From Clavibacter sp. VKM Ac-2873 (GTDB lineage: Bacteria; Actinomycetota; Actinomycetes; Actinomycetales; Microbacteriaceae), in assembly GCF_015351075.1 (NCBI RefSeq), contig NZ_JADKRS010000003.1, forward strand, positions 186,001 through 250,000: a DNA stretch of 64,000 nt, written 5' to 3'. The position numbers were made by a program, and so were the translations under genes. Positions 35,174-44,381 of this stretch are shown piece by piece. The notes under the pieces were generated by a model. That model did not search any database, was not told where the DNA came from, and saw nothing but the letters and a program-made list of their open reading frames with translations. How positions within the stretch are numbered: the first letter of the stretch is position 1; every line of letters starts with the position of its first letter.

Positions 35174-36195
35174 TTCTTCTTCCTTCCCGCACCCGTGAGG
35201 GCGCCGGCGGTGTCGCGGTTGAGCACGAACCGCTGGTAGACGAGCGCGACGACCAGGGAGATGAGGAACAGCACCACGGCGACGGCGTTGCCGTACCCGT
35301 AATTGCCGGATCCGCGCCCGTTCGCCACGAGGTACGTGGCCATGGTCGAGGTGCCCGCGGTGGCGGAGATGTACTGGCCCCAGATGATGTAGACGAGGTC
35401 GAACAGCTGCAGCGAGCCGATGATCGACAGGAACGCCCAGATGCGCAGCGTCGGCGCGAGCAGGAGCAGCGTGATGCGCCGCTGGATCTGCCAGTACGAG
35501 GCGCCGTCGATGGCGGCCGCCTCGGAGAGCTCCTCGGGGATGCCCTGGAGGCCGGCGAGGAAGAGGATCACCGCGAAGCCGATGTACTTCCACGTGATGA
35601 TCGTCATGAGCGACCAGATGGCGATGTCGGGGTTCGCGAGCCAGTCCTGCTGGAGGTCGGCGAGGCCGATGTTCGCGAGGAAGCCGTTCAGCGCGCCGGA
35701 GCCCTGGAGCATGAGGCTCCAGCCGGTGCCGACGACGACCTCGGAGATCACGTACGGCACGAAGATCAGCACGCGGATGATCGACTGGCCGCGCAGCTTC
35801 CGGTTGAGCAGGAGCGCCACGAGGATCGCGACCGGGCCCTGGAGCACGAGCGACAGGACCACGATGACGGCGTTGTGCATCAGCGCCTCGTGGAACGTCG
35901 GGTCCTGGAGGATCGTGATGTAGTTCCGGAAGCCCACGAACACCGTGGGCGGGCCGAAGCCCTGCCAGCTGAAGAAGCCGTAGTAGGCCGCCATCACCAC
36001 GGGGTAGATGACGAAGCCGAGGAAGAAGAGGAGGGCCGGGCCCACGAGGATCAGGACCTCGAGGCGACCGGACCAGCCGAGGCCGCGGCGTCGCGCACGC
36101 ACCGCCGAGGGCGGCGTCGTCGCGACGCCGCCCTCGGGGTGCGCAGGCTCAGCCGCGGGACGCTGCTCGTCGAGCGAGCTCTCGCGGAGTGCCAT
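35170..36195 (-). CDS. Carbohydrate ABC transporter permease, MalF type
   Basis: 341 residues with six to seven transmembrane segments and the EAA loop IPEELSEAAAIDGASYWQIQ. The N-terminal 35 residues are cytoplasmic. Second gene of the operon, ten bases after the binding-protein stop and overlapping the MalG-type gene in GTGA. It forms the channel with the MalG-type protein for a plant-derived di- or oligosaccharide. Confidence 0.95.
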   Translation of the reverse strand: MALRESSLDEQRPAAEPAHPEGGVATTPPSAVRARRRGLGWSGRLEVLILVGPALLFFLGFVIYPVVMAAYYGFFSWQGFGPPTVFVGFRNYITILQDPTFHEALMHNAVIVVLSLVLQGPVAILVALLLNRKLRGQSIIRVLIFVPYVISEVVVGTGWSLMLQGSGALNGFLANIGLADLQQDWLANPDIAIWSLMTIITWKYIGFAVILFLAGLQGIPEELSEAAAIDGASYWQIQRRITLLLLAPTLRIWAFLSIIGSLQLFDLVYIIWGQYISATAGTSTMATYLVANGRGSGNYGYGNAVAVVLFLISLVVALVYQRFVLNRDTAGALTGAGRKKK

Positions 36196-36205
36196 GTCGG
36201 TGCGC

Positions 36206-37498
36206 CTAGGCCTTCTTGGCCGCGTCGCCGACGGTCTGGATGAGCTTCTCCGGGCTGCCGCCGCCCGCCATGAGGTCGACCACGCCGACGTTCATCGCGT
36301 TGCCGACGTTCAGGCCGTAGACCGTGTCGAGCCACTGCGACACGTAGGGCGCGTCGTTGTAGGCCTTGATGATCTCCTGGAGGTACGGCTCGGTGACCGC
36401 GGTCTGCGCCTCGGTGTTCACGGGCGGGGCATTGAAGGCCGCGTAGTACTCCTTCTGCACGTCGGCGGTGCCGATGTAGTTGAGGAAGTCGACGCACACC
36501 TTGGGCGCGTCCTTCTTGCAGGAGTAGCCGTCGATGCCGCCCATCATGGAGCCGGGCTGCCCCTGGCCGCCGGAGATCTCCGGGAAGGGGAACCAGGACA
36601 GGTCAGCCAGCGGCTTCGTGTCCGGGGTCAGGCCCGCGATGACCCCCGGGTCCCAGGCGCCCATGAGCTCCATGGCCGCCTGGTGGTTGGCGATGAGGCC
36701 GGCGGAGCTGCCCGCGCCCTGCTGCGCCGCGGTGGTGAGGAAGCCGTCGTTGAAGGGGTTGGTGCCCACGAGGTCCTGGACGTCCTGACCCGCCTTGATC
36801 CAGCAGTCGTCGCTGAAGTCCTTGTCCTTCGCGGCCTGCTCGAGCGTCGCGGAGCTGCACTCGCGGAGCGCGAAGTTGAAGAACCAGTGCGCGGCGGGCC
36901 ATGCGTCCTTCGCGCCGAGCGCGATGGGGGCGACGCCCGTGGCCTTGAGCTTCTCGACGTCCGCGTTCAGCTCGTCCATCGTCTTCGGCGTCTCCGTGAT
37001 GCCGGCCGCCGTGAAGAGGTCCTGGCTGTAGAAGATGCCGCTGGGGAGCACGGCGACGGGCATGGCGTACGCCTTGCCGTCGATGGAGTTCGCGTCGAAC
37101 GCGCTCTGGGCGATCCCGGCCTTCGCGTCGGCGGAGATGCCGTCGGTGATGTCCATGATCTGTCCCGCCGCGACCGTGGCCGCGAGCTTGCCGCCACCGC
37201 GCTGCAGGAAGATGTCGGGCGCGTCGCCCGAGTTGAGCGCGGTCTGGAGCTTGCCGTCGAGGTCCTCGTTCTGGATCGACGTGGGCGTGACCGTGACGCC
37301 GGGGTGGGACGCGTTGAAGTCGGCCGTCGTCTTGTCCCAGAACGCCTTGCCCGGGCCGGTGGTGGAGTTGTGCCACAGCGTCATCGAGACGGGACCGCCG
37401 TCGTCGCCGTTGCCGGAACCGCTGCCGCTGCAGCCGGCGAGGGCGAGCGCCCCCACGAGCAGGGCCGCGGATCCCGTGAGGATCTTCCGTGCCTTCAT
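36206..37498 (-). CDS. Sugar ABC transporter substrate-binding lipoprotein
   Basis: 430 residues, SBP_bac_1 type. A lipoprotein signal with lipobox LALAGC puts Cys23 as the lipid anchor, followed by a Ser/Gly linker. The mature protein has VSMTLWHNSTTGPGKAFWDK and the aromatic-rich sugar cleft. First gene of the operon, so it is made in the largest amount. The divergent LacI gene and a palindromic site upstream suggest induction by the sugar. Confidence 0.95.
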   Translation of the reverse strand: MKARKILTGSAALLVGALALAGCSGSGSGNGDDGGPVSMTLWHNSTTGPGKAFWDKTTADFNASHPGVTVTPTSIQNEDLDGKLQTALNSGDAPDIFLQRGGGKLAATVAAGQIMDITDGISADAKAGIAQSAFDANSIDGKAYAMPVAVLPSGIFYSQDLFTAAGITETPKTMDELNADVEKLKATGVAPIALGAKDAWPAAHWFFNFALRECSSATLEQAAKDKDFSDDCWIKAGQDVQDLVGTNPFNDGFLTTAAQQGAGSSAGLIANHQAAMELMGAWDPGVIAGLTPDTKPLADLSWFPFPEISGGQGQPGSMMGGIDGYSCKKDAPKVCVDFLNYIGTADVQKEYYAAFNAPPVNTEAQTAVTEPYLQEIIKAYNDAPYVSQWLDTVYGLNVGNAMNVGVVDLMAGGGSPEKLIQTVGDAAKKA

Positions 37499-37678
37499 GT
37501 CGTTCTACCTGTCTCTTCTTTGAGCGCACCCTGGCGGGTGTCGGGGGTGGACGTGCACGAGCCGCGTGCCTGGCGCTGTGGGTGCGACTCGAACCGGTCC
37601 CGTGTCGCGTCATCGCGTCGTCGCGTCGTCGTGACGGAGGCCGGTCGGGCCAGTCTCGGTCGCGCTCCGGTCTTCGTC

Positions 37679-37692
37679 AAACGTTTTCGAAA
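37679..37692. promoter_or_regulatory. LacI-type operator between the ABC operon and lacI
   Basis: Two overlapping eight-base palindromes, AAACGTTT (37679-37686) and TTTCGAAA (37685-37692), with CG centres, in the divergent region. They lie 17 bases before the TAGGGT -10 box of the LacI gene and 181 bases from the binding-protein gene. Confidence 0.6.
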
Positions 37693-37721
37693 TCCTTTTC
37701 TCCCCGCGTAGGGTGCGGACC

Positions 37722-38729
37722 ATGTCCCGCCGCCCCACCATCCACGACGTCGCCGCCGCCGCCGGCGTCTCGGTGTCCACCGTCTCCAAGGCCGTGAACG
37801 GGCGGTACGGGATCTCGGCCGAGACGTCGAGCCGCGTGATGGAGGTCGTGGAGCGCCTGGGCTACGAGTCGAGCCTCGTCGCGAGCAGCATGCGCTCCCA
37901 CCGCACCGGCGTGATCGGCGTGCTCGTGGCGGGCTTCGACCCGTTCAGCGCGGAGATCCTCAAGGGCGTGGGCGCGGCCCTCCGGAGCTCGCGCTACGAC
38001 CTGCTGGCCTACAGCGGCTCCCGGCAGGTGGACAACACGGGCTGGGAGCGGCGGTCGCTCAGCCGGCTGAGCGGCACCCTCATCGACGGCGCGATCATGG
38101 TCACGCCGACGGTCGTGACGGCGCAGACCGAGATCCCCGTCGTCTCCATCGACCCGCACACCGGGCCCGCCGACCTGCCGAGCGTCGAGTCCGACAGCCT
38201 CGGCGGCGCGCTCCAGGCGACGCGGCACCTCCTCGAGCTCGGGCACCGGCGGATCGGGTTCCTCGCGGGCCGACCGGACCTCCGCTCCGCGAGCCTGCGC
38301 GAGGCCGGCTACCGCCGCGCGCTGCAGGACGCCGGCATCGCGTTCGACCCGGCGCTCGTCCGCGCGGGCCTGTTCCTCACCGCGGCCGCGCGGGAGCCGG
38401 CGCGCGCCCTGCTCTCGATGCCGGACCGGCCGACCGCGATCTTCGCCGCCAACGACCTCTCGGGCATCGCGATCCTCCAGGTGGCCGCCGAGCTCGGCAT
38501 GCGCGTGCCCGAGGACCTCTCCGTCATCGGATTCGACGACATCCCGGAGGCCTCGCAGATGACCCCGCCGCTGACCACGATCCGCCAGCCCATGCAGCGC
38601 CTCGGCACCACCGCGGTGGACCTGCTCATGTCGCTCATGGCGGGCACCGAGCCGGAGGCCATGCGCGTGCAGCTGCCGACGCGGCTCGTGCGCCGGGCGA
38701 CGACGGGTCCGCCGCCGCGCAGCCGCTGA
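37722..38729 (+). CDS. LacI family transcriptional regulator
   Basis: 335 residues. The N-terminal HTH and hinge (TIHDVAAAAGVSVSTVSKAV, then GYESSLVASSMR) and the periplasmic-binding-like sensor domain (HRRIGFLAGRPD, FAANDLSGIAIL, DLSVIGFDDIPEASQMTPPL) are complete. It is divergent from the sugar ABC-GH3 operon and should repress it in the absence of the sugar. ATG 37722 follows TAGGGT by seven bases. An in-frame GTG nine bases earlier would lie within the -10 box. Confidence 0.95.
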   Translation: MSRRPTIHDVAAAAGVSVSTVSKAVNGRYGISAETSSRVMEVVERLGYESSLVASSMRSHRTGVIGVLVAGFDPFSAEILKGVGAALRSSRYDLLAYSGSRQVDNTGWERRSLSRLSGTLIDGAIMVTPTVVTAQTEIPVVSIDPHTGPADLPSVESDSLGGALQATRHLLELGHRRIGFLAGRPDLRSASLREAGYRRALQDAGIAFDPALVRAGLFLTAAAREPARALLSMPDRPTAIFAANDLSGIAILQVAAELGMRVPEDLSVIGFDDIPEASQMTPPLTTIRQPMQRLGTTAVDLLMSLMAGTEPEAMRVQLPTRLVRRATTGPPPRSR

Positions 38730-38757
38730 CCGGCCCCGCGCCTGCCAGGCTGGCCGG

Positions 38758-39252
38758 ATGGATCACGACGACTGGGACGCCCGGGTCGCCGCCTTCTGGG
38801 CGAGCGCCGACGACGAGCGCGCCGACGAGACCGTCGCGGAGATGGGCGCGCTGGTCGCCGAGCGGTCGGCCGACGATCCGCGGGCGCTCTTCGAGCTGGC
38901 GTGCGCGCACGACTTCGTGGGGCGCGAGGCGGAGGCCGTGCCGCTGTACCGGACAGCCATCGCGGGCGGGTTGGATCCGGAGCACGAGCCGCTCGCGGTG
39001 ATCCAGCTCGCGAGCTCCCTGCGGAACGTGGGCGAGGCCGCCGAGGCGGTCGCTCTGCTCGAGGCCATGCCCGACGACGCGCACTCGCCCGGCCGCGACG
39101 CGTTCCTCGCGCTCGCCCTGCACGACGCCGGCCGCCCGACGGAGGCGCTGGCCCTGGCGCTGCGCCGGCTCGCGCCCACGCTGCCCGAGTACGGGCGCGC
39201 GGTCGCGGCCTACGCGGAGGAGCTCGTGGAGCGCAGTCAGGCAGAGGGCTGA
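38758..39252 (+). CDS. Tetratricopeptide-repeat protein
   Basis: 164 residues with three TPR-like helix pairs (DDPRALFELACAHDFVGREA, EPLAVIQLASSLRNVGEAAE, HSPGRDAFLALALHDAGRPT). No signal peptide. Single TPR proteins of this size (tetratrico peptide repeat, group of unknown partners) are common in actinobacteria. The ATG follows CAGGCT by six bases. Lies 28 bases after lacI but probably has its own promoter. Confidence 0.8.
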   Translation: MDHDDWDARVAAFWASADDERADETVAEMGALVAERSADDPRALFELACAHDFVGREAEAVPLYRTAIAGGLDPEHEPLAVIQLASSLRNVGEAAEAVALLEAMPDDAHSPGRDAFLALALHDAGRPTEALALALRRLAPTLPEYGRAVAAYAEELVERSQAEG

Positions 39253-39271
39253 CGTCCCGATTCCATCCGCG

Positions 39272-40058
39272 TCACCGCCCGTCGCGCGGTCCGAACGCGG
39301 CCATCGCATCACGGTCGCTCGCCGGTCGGCCGACCGCCTCCTCCAGCCAGGCCCGGAAGTCCGGGGTCACCGGTGATGCGGCCGTCTCGCGGATGAGCTC
39401 GTCGGCCTCGATGGGCGTGCGTCCGATCGTGACCGCGCCGGCCTCGAGCACCGCCCAGTGGGCGCCACTCCGCCCGCACGGCAGCCCGACGCTCCCGGCG
39501 TCGATCACCAGCCGGCCGTCGACGAGCCGGACGAACGGCATGTGGGTGTGGCCGGAGACGACCGTGCGGACAGCGGGGGCCACGTCGCGCAGGACCTCAT
39601 CCCAGCGCTCCGGGCGGATGTCGATGAGCAGGACCCTCCTCATCGTCCCGCGGGGTGGCATGGCAGAGGAGCACGGGGCCGAAGCCATCGACGTCGACCG
39701 TCAGGTGCTCGGGCATGAGCTCGAGGAGCTGCTGATGAGCGGGAGTGAGCTGGGCGGCGCCCCGCACCGAAAGGCGGTCGTCAGCGAGACACACGTCGAT
39801 CCCATGCGACATGCGCAGCAGTTCTCGGTCGGCGTTGCCGCGGATCAGGACGACGCGGTCGCCGAGGCCGGTGAGGCGGTCGAGCACTTCCGTCGGCTGC
39901 GATCCCCACGTGTGGTTCCCGGTCACGACGATCAGCTCGGCCCCCTCGACCGCGGGCTCTCGGAGCACCCGGTCCAACGCGGGGAGCATGCCGTGGATGT
40001 CGGAGAGGACGGCGATGGACGACGGTGTGGAACCGTCATGCCACGTGAGGCGGCCTAG
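39272..40058 (-). pseudogene. Metallophosphoesterase, frameshifted and without a start codon
   Basis: The frame reading TWHDGSTPSSIAVLSDIHGM continues through VTGNHTWGSQP, IRGNADREL and VLLCHATPRDDE, all calcineurin-like phosphoesterase motifs. At about 39640-39646 an extra base in GAGGAGGG moves the rest (VLLIDIRPERWDEVL, VVSGHTHMPF, DAGSVGLPCG) to another frame. Upstream of TWHDGS the same frame has no ATG, GTG, TTG or CTG back to the stop at 40200. Together these two changes mark a decayed gene; an assembly or sequencing error could explain the frameshift only. Confidence 0.75.
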
Positions 40059-40199
40059 GTCGGCCGCGCGCTGCGAGCCAGGTCTGCGACCGGGGGCGAT
40101 GGAAGCCGCTCCATCGGCATGGACATCTGTCTCCGCCGCATCCGCATCAGTCTGCTTCGCGCGACCGAGGCGGATCGTGGCCTCATCACTCGAGGACGC

Positions 40200-40388
40200 T
40201 CATGGTCGTCTCTGCCACCAGCGCCTTCTGCGAGCGGCTTTCTCGTACGGCGGCAGCGGGGTCGCGTGCCCATCGAAGTCATCCGGTCGTTCACCCCTGC
40301 TGTCATCAGGAGCCCGGCCGCTCTCAGCTCGCTGCCGCCGTGCCTGCGCTTCCGCTAGGGCGGCCGAGAGCCGTCCATTGAATCCCAT
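40200..40388 (-). CDS. Small charged hypothetical protein
   Basis: 62 residues, rich in Arg, Asp and Glu, beginning MGFNGRLSAALAEAQARRQR and ending in RRRRWWQRRP. GAGGAG lies upstream of the GTG/ATG pair at 40391/40388. No hydrophobic segment. It is upstream of the decayed phosphoesterase on the same strand, at the edge of a lower-GC region. Family not recognised. Confidence 0.45.
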   Translation of the reverse strand: MGFNGRLSAALAEAQARRQRAESGRAPDDSRGERPDDFDGHATPLPPYEKAARRRRWWQRRP

Positions 40389-40646
40389 CACGTCATCGCT
40401 CCTCACTCCTCTGCCTAATTCCGCACGCGCAGATACGACGGGCGCGCGACACCTCGGCATTTCCTCCTACGAGGATATTGCCCGCACATCGCGGGCCTCC
40501 ATCTTGTCGCTGACCACCTGCGGCAATGCCATCACAGCGCCGTGTTTCGATTTGTTACCTCGCCCTGTTGCGAATGTGGGATGGTTCCGGCGAGTTGAAC
40601 CTTGAAGCTCACTTTCAAAAGAGACACCAACGAAAGGAACCATCTG

Positions 40647-41537
40647 ATGAAAAGAAAGCAAATCGCAATTGCATCATTTGTATCCACTGCCGCATTGGCG
40701 ATGACTGTGGCGACGCCAGCGCAAGCAGCGACCGCGACCTTCTTCGACGGAAGTGCGGCTCCTGATGTCATCTACATGGAGGGGACCGTATATCAAAGCC
40801 GTACCGGGATCACGGCCGGATTCACCGAGGAGACGATCACCGGTCTCGCCAACATACAGGTTTGGCTCGGCACAGCCACTACGAATGCGTGGAGCTATGA
40901 GGCCACGATCTACGACACCCGGAACTACCGCAAGGGTGCGTTCAGGTGGAAGTCGCCAGGTGAGACCGCCAGCCTCAACGCCAGGGCCACGGCCTTGGAT
41001 GTCGGCCGGATCCGCAGTGATGCCGTCAACGATTCCACAGCTGCCGAGGTGCACGTCGAAGGCCCTGCCGCCCCGACCTCCGCCTTGGCCCAAGTCGCCT
41101 CCGCGTCCGGTTTCTCGAAGGATGACCTGGTCGCAATCGGTCAGTACGAGGGGGTGCAGCTGTGGAAGGCGTCGAACGCGTCCGACACTTTCCTGTTCAC
41201 GTCCGGCGACTCAGAGGATGACTACGTCACATCCGCCCGGGCGTCTAACATCAGCTTCTCTCAGCGCGCGATCTCCGTCCGAAACAGCATACCGGAAGCG
41301 GATGGCGCCGTTCATACTCATCAGTTCGTCCTCACGGACGACGCCCACGAGGCGGATATCGCATCTGTCGATGGCATGAGCAACATCGGACACGACCTGT
41401 TCGTGGACACCAGAGCCGACGAGCGCGGAGAAGATCAAATCACCACCTTCGGCGCAGAAGGCACCGTCCTGACGAGCGAAGCCGGTGAGGCAGGTGAGCC
41501 CGCCAGCTATGCGTTTGCGCTCTCCGGTACGCAGTGA
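40647..41537 (+). CDS. Secreted protein of unknown function in a lower-GC patch
   Basis: 296 residues. ATG 40647 is preceded by AAAGGAA at good spacing and starts a signal peptide MKRKQIAIASFVSTAALAMT ending TPAQA-A. The mature protein is Thr/Ser/Asp-rich with no cysteines that I see and no recognised motif. The codons and flanks are clearly less GC-rich than the rest of the window (AAA, ATT, AAT are used freely), which suggests recent transfer. Relatives might be surface or effector proteins, but that is a guess. Confidence 0.7.
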   Translation: MKRKQIAIASFVSTAALAMTVATPAQAATATFFDGSAAPDVIYMEGTVYQSRTGITAGFTEETITGLANIQVWLGTATTNAWSYEATIYDTRNYRKGAFRWKSPGETASLNARATALDVGRIRSDAVNDSTAAEVHVEGPAAPTSALAQVASASGFSKDDLVAIGQYEGVQLWKASNASDTFLFTSGDSEDDYVTSARASNISFSQRAISVRNSIPEADGAVHTHQFVLTDDAHEADIASVDGMSNIGHDLFVDTRADERGEDQITTFGAEGTVLTSEAGEAGEPASYAFALSGTQ

Positions 41538-41752
41538 TCGTCTGCGGACGGATGTCTGACTGACGTCGACACGATCTGAGATGGTCTCGGCTCTCCCAGC
41601 TCGATGGCCGGGGGAGCACAGCCACCGTCACGATGACTGCGCCCCTCGCCGGCCTCCGCTCCTGGATGCGGCTCGCCTGTCGCGCAGAGCGGACTACACG
41701 GCGCGACGCGGCACGGCGGCCGGTCTAGCTATGCGTCAGCGCGAGGGAACGA

Positions 41753-43120
41753 CTAGGCAGCCGGGGTCGTACGCGGAGGGTCCACCGCAGCGGGCGAAGC
41801 TTCGAAAGCCGACGGCTCGCCCGCATCCGCCTCCGCCTTCTTCTCGCGCGCCAGCCGGATCGCCGCGCGACCCGACGGCAGCGAGATGGCGACCGTGATC
41901 ACCACGACGGTGATGATCCCCGCCGCCACGAGCAGCTCCTGCACGCGGAACACGTCCGCGAGCGGGCCGAACGCGACCGCGCCGATCGGGGTCGCGAGCG
42001 CCATGACGATCCCGACGTAGCTGAAGACGCGGCCGTGCATCTCGGGCGCGACGGTCTCCTGCACGAGCGTCATGAACGGCGCCGAGAACAGCGGCACGAA
42101 CAGGCCGATCGCGAACATGAAGCCGTAGAACACCCCGAGGTTCGGGCTGAGGCCGAGGCCCGCGGTGAAGACCGCGAAGCCGAAGCAGCTGACGAGGATC
42201 AGGGTCATGCGGTCGGACTTCGCGAACAGCGTCGACACGAGCGCGCCGCCGCCGAGCATGCCGACGCTGAAGGCGATCTCCAGCACCGTCACCATCCACA
42301 CCTCGGTGCCGTACGTGCGGGCGACCAGCAGCGGCGTGATGAACGACGGCGCGACCGTGAGCAGGAAGATGATCGCGAAGACCACGAGCAGCCAGCGCAC
42401 GACCGGGTTGCCGCCGATGTAGCGGATCCCCTCGACGAGGTCCTCGCGGTACGTCGACGTCTTGTCCGCGATGGACGCGAGCGTCGGCACGGCCACCGAC
42501 AGCAGGAACGCGATGCCGATCGCGGCCGTGATCGCGTCGACGAAGAACAGCGGCACGAGCCCGTAGGCGGCGAAGACCGCGCCCGCGGCGGCCGGCGCGA
42601 GCAGGGCCATCGCCGACTGGATGGTGCCGAAGATGCCGTTGACGCGCAGCAGCTGCTCAGGCGGCACGATCTGCGGGATCATCGCCTGCACCGCGGGCGT
42701 CTGGAACCCGGCGCCGACGGAGCGCACGGCGACCGCGAGCAGGATGATCCAGAGGTCGGTGACGCCGTTCGTCATCAGCAGGGCGAGCGCCAGGGTGACG
42801 ATGGCGATGCTGCTGTCGGACACGATCACGAGCACGCGCCTGTTCATGCGGTCGGCGAGCGTGCCGCCGAAGATCGAGACGATCCCCTGCGGCAGGAACG
42901 CGCAGACCGCGTAGAGCGCGACCGCGAGACCCGACCGGGTCTCGAAGGTGACGTACCACATGACCGCGTACTGGACGAGCATCGAGCCGAACAGCGAGAC
43001 GGTCTGGCCGCTGAGGAAGAGGGTCGCGTTGCGCTTCCAGCGCGCGGCGACGACGGACTGGTCGGCCGCGCTCATGGCGGGCACGCCGGGCACGTCGGCC
43101 TGCGCTGCCGGGTCGCTCAT
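41753..43120 (-). CDS. MFS transporter (MefA/enterobactin-exporter type)
   Basis: 455 residues with twelve transmembrane segments. FLSGQTVSLFGSMLVQYAVM at the N-terminus and GGTLADRMNRRVLVIVSD (the loop 2-3 motif) place it in the MFS_3/macrolide-efflux group. A C-terminal tail of 35 residues is charged. It probably exports a drug or siderophore. ATG 43120 with GAGGATC upstream; the long open frame before it is not coding-like. Confidence 0.92.
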   Translation of the reverse strand: MSDPAAQADVPGVPAMSAADQSVVAARWKRNATLFLSGQTVSLFGSMLVQYAVMWYVTFETRSGLAVALYAVCAFLPQGIVSIFGGTLADRMNRRVLVIVSDSSIAIVTLALALLMTNGVTDLWIILLAVAVRSVGAGFQTPAVQAMIPQIVPPEQLLRVNGIFGTIQSAMALLAPAAAGAVFAAYGLVPLFFVDAITAAIGIAFLLSVAVPTLASIADKTSTYREDLVEGIRYIGGNPVVRWLLVVFAIIFLLTVAPSFITPLLVARTYGTEVWMVTVLEIAFSVGMLGGGALVSTLFAKSDRMTLILVSCFGFAVFTAGLGLSPNLGVFYGFMFAIGLFVPLFSAPFMTLVQETVAPEMHGRVFSYVGIVMALATPIGAVAFGPLADVFRVQELLVAAGIITVVVITVAISLPSGRAAIRLAREKKAEADAGEPSAFEASPAAVDPPRTTPAA

Positions 43121-43220
43121 CGGATCCTCGCCGCTCGCTTTTCCTCGGGTGTGGAACGCCAGGTTACGGGGTGGCGCGTGCGGTGCGCTAGGGGTGGGGC
43201 ATGGCGATCGGAGCTCTGGC

Positions 43221-43790
43221 TCAGCGCTCCAAGCGAGGCGCGGGCGGGACCGCGGCGCGTTCCGGCAGCCCACCTTCGAGGATGCCCCCGACCATGCGCA
43301 TCGCCCTCTCGGACAGGCAGTCGCCCGGGTAGTAGGCCTCGAACACCTCCTCGGCACCGCCGACCGAGGAGACACCGCAGATGGTCAGCAGCTGTGCGAT
43401 GTCCTCGTCATCGCGTCCAGGCCGGTTCGCGTTCAGCTTCATCGCCAACAGCGCCTCCGCCGATGCCAGCTGGATGGTCACGCCGTCCCGGTCGAAGACC
43501 GTCTGCCAGTCGACCTCTCGGCCGAACAGCGGGATGAAGCCCTTGCCCGCGTCGTTGATCCAATCGTGCTGCCATCCGCGCCGCATCGCGATGAGCTGCA
43601 CGACTTCGGCGATGTCCGCATCGAACCGGAGCCGCGCGTCGATGTCGACGGTAGTCTCCCGGTCGAAGAGCCCGAGAGCCAGCGCGGCCCCGCCGAAGAT
43701 CTGGATCTCGCCGGCGATCCCCCTCTCGAGCAGGATCGTCGCGAGCTCACGCAGCGCCGACTCGAGGTCATGCCTGTCGAGCATCGCCAT
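43221..43790 (-). CDS. Nucleotidyltransferase of the DUF6036/AbiEii-like group
   Basis: 189 residues. The nucleotidyltransferase fold is suggested by IQIFGGAALALGLFDRETTV followed by DIDARLRF, with the acidic pair after the GG motif, and by ALLAMKLNANRPGRDDEDIA, a stretch typical of DUF6036 and AbiEii toxins. It begins right after the stop of the HTH gene upstream (stop codon and ATG adjacent). Such pairs work as toxin-antitoxin or phage-abortive modules, with the transferase modifying tRNA or a small molecule. Toxicity here is inferred, not shown. Confidence 0.8.
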   Translation of the reverse strand: MAMLDRHDLESALRELATILLERGIAGEIQIFGGAALALGLFDRETTVDIDARLRFDADIAEVVQLIAMRRGWQHDWINDAGKGFIPLFGREVDWQTVFDRDGVTIQLASAEALLAMKLNANRPGRDDEDIAQLLTICGVSSVGGAEEVFEAYYPGDCLSERAMRMVGGILEGGLPERAAVPPAPRLER

Positions 43791-44366
43791 CTAGACGCTC
43801 GCGAGGGTGTCGACGTCGAGCAGGACGCCGTGGCGGAGGAACGCCTCGGGCACTCGCGCGCGATCCACCGGGATGTCGTAGCGGCCCGACCCGAACGTCC
43901 ACTCGTGGGAGAGGTGTCGCCCATCGGACCTCACCCAGGACGGCAGAGGCAGTCCGCCCTCTTGGAGCCGATGCTCCACCAGCGCGGCGATGGCCGCGTC
44001 CCAGTGCTCCGCACCTGTCGGCTGCGGCTCCGCGATGGTGAGGGCGAAGCGGACGGCCTCGTGCTCCGCAGCGAGATCATCGGCGAGCTGGATGAACTGC
44101 CGCACCGCGCGATCACCTCGTCGGTCGACGATGCTCCGTGCGATGCCCTCAGCGGCGGAAGCCGCGTCCGCTCGGCGAGTGGGGATGGCTATGAGCTGAT
44201 GGCCGGTGGCGCGGAGGAGACGATCGACGGTGGTCGAGCTGGGGATCCGGTGACCCGACTCGACCTCCGAGACCGTCGATTGCGCGACGCCCGAGATGCT
44301 GCTCAGCTCGCGTTGGGAGAGGCCGCTCGCCCTCCGCGCTGCCTGGAGCACCTGCCCGACCGCCAT
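43791..44366 (-). CDS. XRE-type HTH protein, probable antitoxin/regulator of the nucleotidyltransferase
   Basis: 191 residues. The N-terminal HTH is clear: LSQRELSSISGVAQSTVSEV, then ESGHRIPSSTTVDRLLRATG. The C-terminal 110 residues form a separate domain (HWDAAIAALVEHRLQEGGLP, GSGRYDIPVDRARVPEAFLR) likely to bind the partner. It comes first in the operon, as antitoxins usually do. GGAGGGGG lies seven bases before the ATG, and an inverted repeat 15 bases upstream is a likely autoregulatory site. Confidence 0.82.
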   Translation of the reverse strand: MAVGQVLQAARRASGLSQRELSSISGVAQSTVSEVESGHRIPSSTTVDRLLRATGHQLIAIPTRRADAASAAEGIARSIVDRRGDRAVRQFIQLADDLAAEHEAVRFALTIAEPQPTGAEHWDAAIAALVEHRLQEGGLPLPSWVRSDGRHLSHEWTFGSGRYDIPVDRARVPEAFLRHGVLLDVDTLASV

Positions 44367-44381
44367 GCGCGTCCCCCTCCG

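Noticed and set aside
43180-43210. CTAGGGG followed by an ATG at 43201, resembling a leaderless start
   Set aside because: The box does not end in T, and the frame from that ATG runs antisense through the nucleotidyltransferase gene with no protein motif.
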